From Vesta saturnalis (taxonomy: Eukaryota; Arthropoda; Insecta; Coleoptera; Lampyridae): a stretch of DNA of 64,000 nt. Position numbers and translations under genes: made by a program. Below the pieces are notes generated by a model. That model was given only the letters and a program-made list of their open reading frames with translations, did not search any database and was not told where the DNA came from. The stretch lies in NCBI GenBank assembly GCA_036346205.1, contig JARFJB010002087.1, positions 2,811,001-2,875,000 of the forward strand. Reading direction: 5' to 3'. Positions 10,448 to 21,022 of the stretch are shown here, piece after piece; within the stretch, counting starts at the first letter, position 1; each line of letters begins with the position of its first letter.

Positions 10448-12527
10448 TCAATTCAAATTCAAATTCAAACATGTTTATTAATTATAGGTATAATTGTTGA
10501 TAATTGGAATTTTACGGTTGATTACATAGTTTTTTTGATTTAATTGCATTTCATTTTTTATAAGTTTATAACATGTTACTTATTAGCTAGGCAAAAAAAA
10601 AGAAAAAAAAACATGTTAATTGGATTACGTTACTTAATTGAGTAGTATTTCTAATCTAGTGGATGTTGTGGGCCGGACACGTGGGTGGGTGGGCGGTGTT
10701 TTCTTGGAAGCAGGTAGGCTGGTCCCTCGTAGCACCAAAATGGTTCGGGATACCGGAGGTCCCTCGGAGCACCAAATGGTTCGGGATACCGGAGGTCTGT
10801 ATAGCTGCTTGGGGGTGTTTTTAATATTGCGTTGTTAATTGAATTTTATGAGTTATATAAGTGATGTTTTGAAGCGAGTTTGAGTAGCAAATGGTAGATT
10901 GTGTTAATATGTAAAGTTAATTATATTGATACAGTTAGCTATACTAATCCCGGCATCCCTACTCATCGCCGTTCCGGACATATTTACACAAAAAGTGCAA
11001 ACACCTCCTGACCGTGTATGAGGATTACTCGCCACAGGTCAGTCGCAGCTTGTGCCGTTGCCACCCGTTGGAATGACAGGTAGGACCTTCGCCATATCCA
11101 AACCTCCGAGGAGGCCAAGAACAGCGTCGAATCCTAAAGCGGGTGAAGCGGACTTTTTTACGTGTGCGGCTTTCACCGCATCCGCTACTTCAGCCATCTC
11201 GCTGCCGCTTGCCGTCACTTTGGCGTAACTAACGCCGGTTCGGAGAAGAGAGGGTGCCGCTGTGGGCGATGTCCTCTTCTGTCGCTATTGTGGTGAATCT
11301 TCGGTCTTCTTCCGCTGCAGGAGACGTGATGATGGAGCTTCCGTCTTCTTGCGCTGCGGGATACGCGGGTACCTCGGGCAACGCTGAAGTTGGCCGGATG
11401 ATCACCACCACAGTTTACGCACCTTGCCCGGTCCGTACGGGGTTTGGTGCACTCACTGGAGTGGTGGTGTCCTGCACACTTGACACAGGGTGCCGCCGCT
11501 CTACAACAACGCTGTGCGTGACGGAATCCCTGGCACCGGTGACACTGCCTGATGCCTGGTCTCCGCCTCAAGTCATCAGTGTAGACACGTAAGCGAGCCA
11601 CATACTCCACCAGCCGGATCTTCTTAAGGTCCTCTTCGGTTGGTATCTGGACCAGCAGAAGCGGGATCGGTCTGCCTTGTTTCTTCATTCTGAAACAAGA
11701 GCTGATGTTAACGTCATGATTTTTAAGCTCAGAGGTAACGTCACCCTCGGAGATTTCTACGGGTATTCCCCGTAGAACCCCCTTGAACAAACGTTCCCTC
11801 TTTGAGTGATAGGTATGGTACGGTGTACCATGCCTATCCATATACCGCATTAGCCTGTCACGGTCTTTGGCAGTGGCAGGATGAATCCGGTATCCCTCGG
11901 CGATTGCCTTCACACGTGTGAAGACGATCCCTCGGTGATCTAATTCTCGGGAGAAAACAACCCAGTTCTCCTTCTCGCGAAGGATTACTGGCGGAACCCT
12001 CTCCCTGGCAGCGGGAAGCTCTTCTACGTCCGGGCAGTCCATGGTGTCAGCTAAGGCCTCGAACGCGTTGATAACCGTTGTGGGCGTGGTCGGGCGGTCT
12101 CTCGAAGATTTCTTTGGCTTCTTCTGGAGCCGGAACCCGTCGGACGGTGGCGATTCTTCTTCTGCAGCAACGGTCCTTGGAGCTGCTGGAAGCGGTGTAG
12201 CAGCCATCTCTTCTTCCAATTTCTTGGCCTTCTTTTTCTTCTTGCTCTTCTTCTGGATCACTTCGTCGTAGAAGGGCAAGGGCTCGGAAGGGACTTGCCC
12301 GTCGGTCAGCACGAGGTCGGCTGGTAGCGGGAAAAAGTCGTTCTCATCGTAACGACTCCGAAGAGCGTACGGGTGCCTCTGCCGGAACGGTGGCTCTCTA
12401 CCTGTCATCGTGAAAACGACGCAGGTAGCAGAAGGTACGCACGTAAAAACTTTTAACAAAGTACGTTTACAATATTAAACGCGATGTTCACTGATCTGCT
12501 TGCAGACTGCGAAAGCGCCGCCCGAAT
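10448..12527 (-). mobile_element. Jockey-type LINE, internally deleted, inserted in the foldback arm
   Basis: The element is flanked by AGGACAT at 10441-10447 and 12528-12534, a 7-bp target duplication. It lies on the minus strand: 5' untranslated region (12527-12460), ORF1, then 3' region ending in a tandem tail read on the minus strand as repeated GAATTT. No ORF2 is present, so most of the LINE is deleted. Near 10728-10800 a short direct repeat (ATGGTTCGGGATACCGGAGG) occurs twice in the 3' part. GC content is much higher than the surroundings. Confidence 0.8.
11215..12459 (-). CDS. LINE ORF1 (gag-like, PRE_C2HC plus zinc knuckles), C-terminally damaged
   Basis: The 414-residue frame starts near MTGREPPFRQRHPYALRSRY, runs through a lysine-rich stretch (KKSKKKKKAKK) and then PPVILREKENWVVFSREL. 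GVLRGIPVEISEGDVTSEL, about residues 228-246, opens the PRE_C2HC-like domain found in jockey-clade ORF1 proteins. Zinc knuckles follow: CHRCQGFRHAQRCC, CVKCAGHHHSSEC and CVNCGGDH. The last normally continues into a conserved CP motif, but here a frameshift replaces it and the remaining frame is a shifted read-through; the expected basic tail is visible in an overlapping frame near 11229-11411. The protein would bind LINE RNA. A relative is at 48209-48860. No ORF2 follows. Confidence 0.8.
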   Translation of the reverse strand: MLKVFTCVPSATCVVFTMTGREPPFRQRHPYALRSRYDENDFFPLPADLVLTDGQVPSEPLPFYDEVIQKKSKKKKKAKKLEEEMAATPLPAAPRTVAAEEESPPSDGFRLQKKPKKSSRDRPTTPTTVINAFEALADTMDCPDVEELPAARERVPPVILREKENWVVFSRELDHRGIVFTRVKAIAEGYRIHPATAKDRDRLMRYMDRHGTPYHTYHSKRERLFKGVLRGIPVEISEGDVTSELKNHDVNISSCFRMKKQGRPIPLLLVQIPTEEDLKKIRLVEYVARLRVYTDDLRRRPGIRQCHRCQGFRHAQRCCRAAAPCVKCAGHHHSSECTKPRTDRARCVNCGGDHPANFSVARGTRVSRSARRRKLHHHVSCSGRRPKIHHNSDRRGHRPQRHPLFSEPALVTPK

Positions 12528-12934
12528 AGGACATGCTTTAATAAATGTTTTATAATATTTTGATAACTGTTGATACAGGGTGGCCAAAACTCAGACCGAA
12601 AATAAAATCGAAGAAACTAGCAAAAGTCAATTTTTTCAAATGGAAACCCCCTATTTTTATAATTTTATCTTATTTAGCATTAAAAATTGTCTCCGAAAAT
12701 TTGTAGTTTTCGAAATATTCCCAATTTAATATCTCAGTCAGTTACTATTTGAAAATTATTAATGATCAACGTTTTGATTAGTTTATGCGCCAATAACAAC
12801 TGTTCAAAAATGGAAAATAATACGTATTCAAATGCCGACATATTAAATTTGTTATTTATTCATGGTGAGTGCAACAGGATTATAAGTCGAACGGTCAAAG
12901 TTTTCAATTTGACACCAATTAACAAGACAATTTA

Positions 12935-14025
12935 GAAACATTATAAAGTATCATCTCCATTATGAAACAATAAACAATTAACGCAGACAGAATTTTACCC
13001 ACGCCAATAACGTCAAGCGAATATAACATAATCAATGCGTTGGCATATTTTTATGTTCATCCGAAGACTCTATTCGTGCAGAAGAATACGATTTAGGAGC
13101 ATGACATGAAATGACAATGAATTTTTGCAAAGCATGGCATGCACCCCTATAAATTCAACCTTCTTCAAGCTCTTCATCCCGGTGACGCACCACAACGTAG
13201 TGAATTCTGTAAAATGTTGGTACGAACACAAGAAGATCCGGCATTTTTACGCAAAATGATATGGACAGACGAATCAAAATTCACAAGAGAAGGAATTTTT
13301 AATAGACACTATTCTCATTTCTGGGCCACTGAAAATCCTCATGTCATTCAGGAGACAAATTTTTAAAACAAATTTTGTGTAAATGTATTATCTTTACTTC
13401 TTTACAATCAAGTACGCTGTCATATTTATGAAGTAACGTTGAATACCAAAAGATACTTGGTCATTTTACAAACAGTTCTTACAGACTTTGTTGATATTCT
13501 GCCTTTGGATAAAATAAATTGTTGGTATCAACTAGACGGCACCCCGCCACATTGTGGAAATGTGAAGACCATAAGTTACATGATATGTTTGAAGATAGAT
13601 GGATTAGACGATTAGGACCGTGGAATTGGCCACCAAGGTTCCCAGACCTGACGCCCTTAGATTTTTATCTTTGGGGAACGGAAAGGAAAGGATATACCCT
13701 GCACCCATCGATTCGATGGAAGAACTAGTAGCTCGAATAAGAACTTTCGACCAACTTGAACCAGCTGAAATAGCAAGCGCTACTACGGAAGCTATTATGA
13801 GTAATATTCAAAAGTGTTTACCAGTCAATGGAGGTCATATTGAACAGTTAGATTAAGATTATTTTCTATAACTAGCTTAATTATTACTTGTGTTTATTAT
13901 CTTATAAAAGTAAATTAAATATGCCACCGCATTGATTATATTATACTCGCTTGACGTTATTGCCCTGGGTAAAATTCTTTCTGCATTAATTGTTCCACAA
14001 TTGAGATGATTCATCATAATGTTTC
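12935..14025 (+). mobile_element. Mariner-like element A inserted in the TIR of element B
   Basis: Terminal inverted repeats begin GAAACATTAT at 12935 and end ATAATGTTTC at 14025. They extend inward about 120 bp, sharing AATTTTACCCA and AATAACGTCAAGCGA. The element is flanked by TA at 12933-12934 and 14026-14027. The host sequence on each side joins to match the uninterrupted repeat near 15790-15830, which confirms the insertion. Length 1091 bp. Confidence 0.85.
13065..13856 (+). pseudogene. Mariner-like transposase of element A, broken
   Basis: Three frames give consecutive parts of a mariner-type DDE transposase: NLLQALHPGDAPQRSEFC, then MIWTDESKFTREGIFNRHY with the first catalytic aspartate (WTDES), then after a gap WPPRFPDLTPLDFYLWG near 13630 and the ending CLPVNGGHIEQLD. 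The region around the second aspartate (usually QQDGAPPH) has decayed to LDGTPPHC. The N-terminal DNA-binding domain is missing. The stop at 13854-13856 is the natural end. Not functional. Confidence 0.85.
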
Positions 14026-14274
14026 TACAACGTGATCAATCTCAAGTGTACTGTAGTGGTATGACAAAAATTCCTAGTTGTTAATATTGTTGTGTTTTGC
14101 AGTTGGCTGCTTTGGATTTTTAGTGTGATTTTAGTCATTTTAGTTTATGTCAGTTTATGTCATATTATACCTTCGTTTTTCACTTTTGTATTTTTTTGAG
14201 TTATTTACAAACTGTCTATATCAAGACAAATTATATATTCTGAATTTCAAATTGTGATATCGAATTAAATCGTC

Positions 14275-15396
14275 ATGCCGTTTTCAATCGAACATGACAC
14301 ATTCATTGTTGTGGCTCATTTTCGTAGCGGCTTCCAAGATGGTAATGGGCAATGGAATTTTTCATTGCAATCATGCATCGTTCAATTTACTGTTGAGAAC
14401 CCAAATGAAAATAGTAGTTACGAAACATTTAGTCAACATCGTATTCGATTGATAGCTTGATTCATGGAAACTGGTAGTGTTTTAAAACGCAAACGTGAAG
14501 CTTCGGCTACTGTCTTAATAGAGGACACCTTAGCAGATATCCAAGCAAGGATGAATGCAAGCCCCAGTAAATCTTTGCGAAAACTATCTGCACAAACACG
14601 TATGAAAAATTTTATCATACAAACATAATTTTACATAAATAATTTTTAGATGTATCCTATGGAAGTGTCCACACTGCAGTAAAGAAGAATTTACATTTGT
14701 ACCTGTACAAGGTGTCGGTATTACAACAGTTGCGAGATAGAGATTTTCAGCTTAGAGTAAACTACTCTCAATGGTTCAACAATACGATGAACAATGATTT
14801 ACTGGATGTATCTTTTTTTTTTGACGAATTGGTTTCATCTGTCCGGTTACATAAATAGCCAAAATTATCGTACGTAGTCTGCAGAAAATCCACATGTATT
14901 TCGAGAAACTACTTTACACCCTATCAAGGTCGGTGTCTGGATAGCAATGTCGCGACAACGAATATTTGGACCAGTATTTTTCGATGGCACAAGTACTGCG
15001 GCAAGATACAGGGAAATACTTTTAGAACCATTTATTAATAATTTGGATGATCGTGAATTACGAAACGAGTATTTCCAGCATGACTCCGCTACCCCACATA
15101 CTGCACAGGCTACAATTAATTATTTACGAGACTTCTTTGAAGATAGAATCATTAGTGTAAATCGTTGGCCACCGAATTCACCAGACTTGACACCGTTAGA
15201 CTTTTTTCTTTTTGGTTATTTAAAAAACAAAGTGTTCAGCAGAAGATTGCATACTCTTCAAGAATTGCGATATTCTATAACTCATGAAATTCATAATATT
15301 GGTGCCGAAATGTTACAAAATGTATTTGCGAATATGCAACGTAGGGTGAACTTATGTTTACAATGTAATGGCGGTCATTTTGAACATATGCTGTAA
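14275..15396 (+). pseudogene. Mariner-like transposase of element B, broken
   Basis: The N-terminal helix-turn-helix region is visible from MPFSIEHDTFIVVAHFRSG through NENSSYETFSQHRIRLIA, then after a stop FMETGSVLKRKREAS. The middle contains several stops. From 14947 a 149-residue open frame gives the C-terminal catalytic part: MSRQRIFGPVFFDGTS, then YFQHDSATPHTAQATINYL with the second catalytic aspartate (HDSATPH), WPPNSPDLTPLDFFLFGYL, and the ending CNGGHFEHML. The signatures are those of insect mariner-like proteins. This protein and that of element A belong to different lineages. Confidence 0.85.
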
Positions 15397-16067
15397 AGCA
15401 AAGTGTGATAACTAATGTGTACCTAAGGAGTTAAAAAAAATGTGTAAAAGACTTCATTCCATAAACATGTACTGTAAATTTTATTTAATTATAATGAAAT
15501 TATAACATTTAAATACTTAAGATTCATTATTTTGTAATGATTTAATCCAATCATTAAATAATATTTTATTTATTTTGTTGTATTTTATAGGGATGTCTAA
15601 TCAAATACAAAATAGTCATTATTTAAATTAAGATAATATTTTATAATATGTATAAGTTAATGACCTTCATACAGATTTGAAACTGATCGTAGTTTGTACT
15701 CGAACCATGCTCTAGAGTATCTAGAGCAATACAGCTTCTTACCAACCTATCAGTGGTACCAACTTAAATATTTTGATCACGTGGTATACACTTGAGATTG
15801 ATCACTCTGTAAATTTTCTTCTGTTCATTGGTGTCAAATGCGAAAATCGTTCGACTTATAATCCTGTTGTACTCACCATGAATAAAGAATAAATTTAATA
15901 TGTCAGCATTTGAATACGTATTATTTTTCAATTTTGAACAGTTTTATTCGCGCATAAACTAATCAAAACGGTGATCATTAATAATTTTCAAATGGTTTCT
16001 ATTTGAAAAAATTGACTTTTGCTGGTTTTTTCGATTGTATTTTTGGTCTGATTTTTTAACCACCCTG

Positions 16068-16459
16068 TATCAATAGTTATCAAAATATTATGAAACATCT
16101 ATTAAAGGATGTCCTCTTCAACAAGGAATCCAATCGCTAATTATATTAGAGCCTCAAACGCCATTTTTGACATAAAAATTTAAACATGTCAAAAACGGTG
16201 AGAGTTAGGTGTAGGACATTAAACACAAAATATGTCTAGAATTTTGGGTAGAATCAAAAAATGTAATAATATACAAGGTGTTCTATTTAAAATAAGAAAG
16301 TTAACATTTACTTCCGGTATAACCGGAAGTCGCAGAAAGTCGCCGTTATTTCATATGACGACAACGTATCCGAAAACCTTATTGTGCAAATTCAAACATC
16401 CGATCGCATTACTTCCTGAGATATTCTAATGGACGTTGACCGTAAGACACCCGGTATAT
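16068..16459 (-). repeat. Foldback element, right arm
   Basis: Inverted copy of 10073-10447 plus 12535-12575. It ends near GTAAGACACCCGGTATA, matching TATACACGGTCTCACGG at the left end. A TA-type end and a GGTGTC-like terminus suggest a mariner-related foldback or MITE. Confidence 0.75.
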
Positions 16460-17242
16460 TGTTTACTTCTTTAATATCGATACGTACAATTTATTTTATG
16501 TAGGTATATGACATGACATTGCTTTGAAATGTATATTTTACTAATTTATGCCAAATTATTTATAAAATATGCTGCACAATTGGTGTTTACGAGAAATAGC
16601 CCTTATTTCAGAAATGTTATATCAAACAAGTAGTCATGAAATGATGCAAAACTTTATAAAGGGAAAGTATAATGCTTCAAAAAATTTACTTAAGTGCCTA
16701 CGTTTTTATTAGCCATTTAACATATTCCAAACCCAAACGTAATTATGCTATCCGGATGACGGATAGCATAATTACGTGTTACGTGTTAAAAATAAAAGAG
16801 ACTAAACCACGTTAAATCTGTCTCTTTTCGCCAGTCATCGTTCTTTCTGCACTAATTATAAACATCTATATTTAAATTTGAGGTCATCTAGCATTATTTG
16901 CAAAAGATGAAGCATCATCATACGAATAGTACCTACTAGCAGACAAAAATGTATACATTTTTAATAAGTCTAAAATTACTTTTCATTTTATAAAGACCAG
17001 CTATACAAAACCAGTCTTTTCATTTTACGAATTTCACGTTAAGCGATATATTCCAATAGGGTTTAACATGTAACACCTACACTTTTACAGTTCTTTATGT
17101 TCTGACAGAAAGGCGTGACTTTAACAAAGTTTGAAAGTGAGTAATCGTTTTCTGTGAATACATTAAGGTTCAATTTTTAAATGTATTGTACGAAAGAAAA
17201 TAAAAATAATTCACATTAATCTTTTTATTAGGTCTGCATGAA
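16460..17242. other. Unassigned sequence with one perfect hairpin
   Basis: No gene seen. It contains the hairpin at 16737-16777, listed separately. Confidence 0.3.
16737..16777. repeat. Perfect 18-bp inverted repeat, 5-nt loop
   Basis: ACGTAATTATGCTATCCG (16737-16754) is followed by GATGA and by its exact reverse complement (16760-16777). No mobile-element termini were recognised around it. Confidence 0.85.
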
Positions 17243-17503
17243 GTGCAGTCCAAATGTAATATGTATATTCATTATCTGATTTTTTGGGCAAAAGCCTTAA
17301 CGGTACAGTTAAGAATTTTTAAACAACACTCTGAGATAAAAGTTTACACCTTCATTCAATACATACAAAGTACACCTATGCTAGGTAGAAATTTATCAAT
17401 TAACGATGGGAAGAAATTGGATATACTAATAGTCGAGGAGAATCCACGTAGTACCTTAACCAAATTGCCGTCGATGATGACATATGCAAAAGTTAGTCTG
17501 TAA
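17243..17503 (+). CDS. Small ORF of unknown identity
   Basis: The 86-residue frame reads from MQSKCNMYIHYLIFWAKALT to SMMTYAKVSL without low-complexity sequence, and has an acidic stretch (DGKKLDILIVEENPRS). I do not recognise a domain. The first ATG may not be the true start. It could be an exon remnant of a host or transposon gene, or chance. Confidence 0.2.
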   Translation: MQSKCNMYIHYLIFWAKALTVQLRIFKQHSEIKVYTFIQYIQSTPMLGRNLSINDGKKLDILIVEENPRSTLTKLPSMMTYAKVSL

Positions 17504-19479
17504 TGAAAATTAGATACCCCTCCCCCCTTCTAAGTGCTGTTAGTGCAAGAACGAAAACCAGCCTGATCGCAAACTGAAATGTTACGAAAACATGATGAAG
17601 TCCAACCTTCTGTAAACCAGAAATCAAATGGTTAGCGGAGAATTGTACATAAAAAAATAATTGGGTGTACTGGGTGGCCAGATTTCGAGCTAATTGTAGG
17701 TAAAGTGTATAAGGAATAAAGATACATAAAAACTGATGTAGATATCATGGGTCGGATTTCAAAGCACGCCTTCTGTACCTTATCAATTCGATATATTTCA
17801 TTTGGTAAATGTATAACGATCCAAAAATAACATAAAGTTTAAGAAAAGTTTTATTTATCGAATATTTAAGATTTAGCAAAAAAAATATTTATTTTGACAA
17901 ACATGACTACTCCGAAATGATATTTCGGTACCTACCACTTTTGTTTAAAGTTAAAAATGGTATTTATACTAACCATTAGAAATTTTTAAAAAGTTTTAAA
18001 GGAAAGACATAATACACCCTTTATTTAGATAATGCAAGGCAACATGCTGTCAAGGTCCCCTTAAAATATATTACTCCAATATTTATGCTGAAAATAATAT
18101 TACAGTGTTTATATTTTTGAAAAGAACAAGAAACGATGGGGAACATACGACATACGGTTCCTATTTTAAAAATAGCAGTTTATTATATCTCAAAAACCTT
18201 GCAATATAGTTCATTTTTAACCATACCAACATTATCTACGCTGAAAATCACGTGAGTAACATATGCAGTACTATTTCTCTGCCTCGTTAAATAAGTAAGT
18301 TGAAACAATTTTTAGAAATAGGCAAAATGGACAATTGAAGGATAGCAAACAAATGGTTATCAGTACGAACCAAAATCTAAACATGAAAGTATGCAATATT
18401 CACAATGACCAAAAAAAATCAGTCTCAACCTTCGGCAAGAAAAGTAATGGTGACTATATTTTAAATTTTGCCCCCTAAAGGGAAAGTTATTGTTATTGCT
18501 CAAAAAATTCGAAATTCATCTGAGACAGGAAATATCAGTTCTGAGGTCCCCCCGCGTCAAAAAAGTAGTTTTTGAAAAATGTTAAAAGTGCGTGTGTGTA
18601 TGTATGCGCGTGTGTGCTCGTGTGCGTGCGTGCGGGAGTGTGTGGGTGTGCGTGTATGGGTATGCGTGTTTAGGGATATTTGGTTGCATCATCAACTAAT
18701 GATAACGATTTCTTTAAATTTGAAAGTGATTCTGCAAAAAGCACACATAACACGGTAAATATCAGAAATGACCTCATTTCGTTGATCAAAAATTGCTCCT
18801 GCTCATTGAAATGGAAACGCAAAACGGACAAAATTCGACCACAATGTCCAGGCCTGGCATAATCTAGGTACTATTTGTTGATATTATTAAAGCAAAGCAG
18901 TCTGGATTCGCACGACAGCTTAAAATCAGCTGTAAATAAGTATTTTGCAGGTCAAGAACATCTTTATTTTCCCACAAATATAAGGTCGCTGGACGAGTAA
19001 TTTCAAATTCTCGAATTTATCAAAACATAAAAAAAGTGATCGGTACGAGACTCCCCTTCATGCAATTATGATGCCTGCACATTATGTACGGTTATTTGGA
19101 AAATGTACGATTCAAAATCTCCTTGTATCATTTTAAAATAGCATATATGAAAATGGTACTGCGATTGGCCTGAAAAAAAAAATTGGAATTCCTATGTAAT
19201 AGCAATGATGTTTTAATGACAACATAATTCCCCAAGTTATTTTAAATAATTATTGATGTCTCAACGCGTTTCAATACAACATGTTTCATTATCGAGAGAA
19301 AATATGTATATAAGTAAAATAATAAGACGTAGTTATGGTAACGAATTCTAAAGGTAAAATAAACACTTAGCAACTTTGATATTAGATACAAAGAACGCAT
19401 TAGATGTTACAAATATAAACACAGACAAATCAACTTATGCCAGACATCTAATAGTAAATAATCTAATAGTAAATTATGA
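17504..19479. other. Unassigned AT-rich sequence with a GT-rich microsatellite
   Basis: No supportable gene. A (GT/GC)-rich simple repeat with interruptions lies at 18588-18670. Confidence 0.35.
18588..18670. repeat. GT-rich microsatellite
   Basis: Imperfect alternation of GTGTG and GTGCGTG with ATG interruptions. Confidence 0.9.
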
Positions 19480-20095
19480 TTTGAAAACCGCTACCAAATT
19501 ATCTGCCATAATGCTTTCTCATATATGTAAATAAATAACTTCAAAGCCCACAATACCCGAATTTAAGTCACATCGGTTTTTAAACACGATAATTCGCCAT
19601 TTTTGATTCCCCATTTTGAATTTTTTAATTTTGACAAATGATTTATTCTTAGCGATCTTAAAAACCCCCAATACCCAACTTTAAAAAAATTTTGTTTGCA
19701 CCCTAAAAACGGTGCACCATTGGCAGTTTTTAGCATTTTTTTATTTAGATATAAGATAATGTTTTACAAATTAACAAAGTTGCAAAATTGGTCGTTAGCC
19801 CACAATACCTGAATTTTACTTATATCGGATTTTAAATACCATAATCTCCCATTTTTTATCCGCCGTTTTGAATTTTTTTATTTTGACAAATGATTTACAC
19901 TCAATCCTAAAAAACCCAATACCCAACTTTCAAAAAATCCGTTGATAAATTAAATGAACACGATAATCCCCATTTTTGGTCCGCCATTTTGAATTTGTAA
20001 TTTTGACAAATGATTTACACTTACCGATCTTAAAAACCCCCAATACCCGACTTTCAAAAAAATCCGTTGATAAATTAAATAAACACTATAATCCC
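19480..20095 (+). repeat. AT-rich tandem repeat family, copy 1
   Basis: The motif CCGCCATTTTGAATTTTTTAA followed by TTTTGACAAATGATTTA recurs near 19605, 19860 and 19980, and TCCGTTGATAAATTAAAT recurs at about 19940 and 20065, so the last units are about 125 bp long. The first part (GCCATAATGCTTTCTCATAT onwards) recurs at 24115-24480 in the same orientation. The copies flank the hAT fragment and piggyBac. No coding. Confidence 0.75.
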
Positions 20096-20199
20096 CCAAT
20101 TTTGAATTTTGAATGCGCCCGCGCACGCACGCACGCGAGCGAACGCGAACTCGAACTCGAACAATAAAATAGGAATAGGAATAGGATGTTCTCGGTTAC

Positions 20200-20991
20200 A
20201 AACGTAAAAAAGAGATTCTTCATAATCTTTATATTCCTCTTCATCTTCATCTTCCGATTCCTCACTTGAAACATTTGCTTCGACTTCAGCTTCAGTAATT
20301 TCTCTATGTTTATATATTAATTATAGATGATAATTTGCCAATTTTTTTCATAACAGCAGCACCATACTTTGTTGTTGCAACTATGTCAGTTTCTAGATTC
20401 AAGTTGAAATTTTGTAGCCTTTCAGATACCAATTCTAATGTTCTCTGAGCATCACAGGAACCAGCTATTGGCACTAATCCAAAATTGAAATCTTCTGCCA
20501 AGTGGTGAACATTAATGTTTAAGTATCCATGATTTCTTTCGCTAGTCCACTCGTCTAAAATTGTAGAGAATTTGGATCTAATTCAATAATAGTTTCACGT
20601 TTGGCATTGTCATAAAACGCTAGAATGCTCTAGAGTTGTTTCTTGGTAATGAATATCCTTGTTGTTGAATGAGCTATTTGTAACGCTATCAATACAAAAA
20701 TCTATGCATTGCTGCAACTTTTGATATCATTTCTTCTAAACTACTCCTTTTCGCTTTCATTAAATTTTAAATATTCGTTTGTTTTTTTGAAGAAGAGGAA
20801 AATCCATGCGTTTCTTCTTCGTCGATCGTTTCTGATTTCTTTCCGATAATTATTTTATGAACTGCTTTCAAATTATTATGTAGATTGCTCGTAGATGACC
20901 CTTTGCAGCTCAACATTTTATTACAATGATTGCAGATTGCCTTGTCTATCCCTAACTTTTTGAAACTATCCCAAACTTCCGAATTATTCAT
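20200..20991 (-). pseudogene. hAT transposase fragment with BED zinc finger
   Basis: On the minus strand the frame starts at 20991 with MNNSEVWDSFKKLGIDKAIC, followed by NHCNKMLSCKGSSTSNLHNN and KAVH, a BED-type zinc finger (C-x2-C...H-x4-5-H) usual at the N-terminus of hAT transposases. After frameshifts a second part reads DFNFGLVPIAGSCDAQRTLE then DIVATTKYGAAVMKKIGKL, the hAT region around the first catalytic aspartate (usually ...DGAAVMKK; here KYGAAV, so the aspartate appears lost). An acidic stretch near 20220-20290 follows. The C-terminal half is missing. It is a different hAT lineage from the ZMYM1-like one at 1.9-6.8 kb. PiggyBac is inserted about 30 bp upstream of its start codon. 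Confidence 0.75.
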
Positions 20992-21022
20992 TTTTACCTA
21001 AAAATGAATTTAACGTTATTAA

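Larger units (their letters stand above)
12576..16067 (+). mobile_element. Mariner-like element B, host of a second mariner
   Basis: Its ends are TA-flanked CAGGGTGG (12574-12585) and CCACCCTGTA (about 16060-16069). The inverted repeats run inward for several hundred bases: 12576-12934 plus 14028-about 14053 on the left against about 15785-16067 on the right. The transposase remnant is at 14275-15396. Element A is inserted in the left repeat. The sequence immediately outside both ends continues as an inverted repeat (see the foldback arms), so B either sits at the exact centre of a foldback or is part of one element with about 800-bp repeats. Confidence 0.7.

Noticed and set aside
12041..12271. 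Frames on the strand opposite to the LINE ORF1
   Set aside because: Shadow frames of the GC-rich ORF1; no domain of their own.
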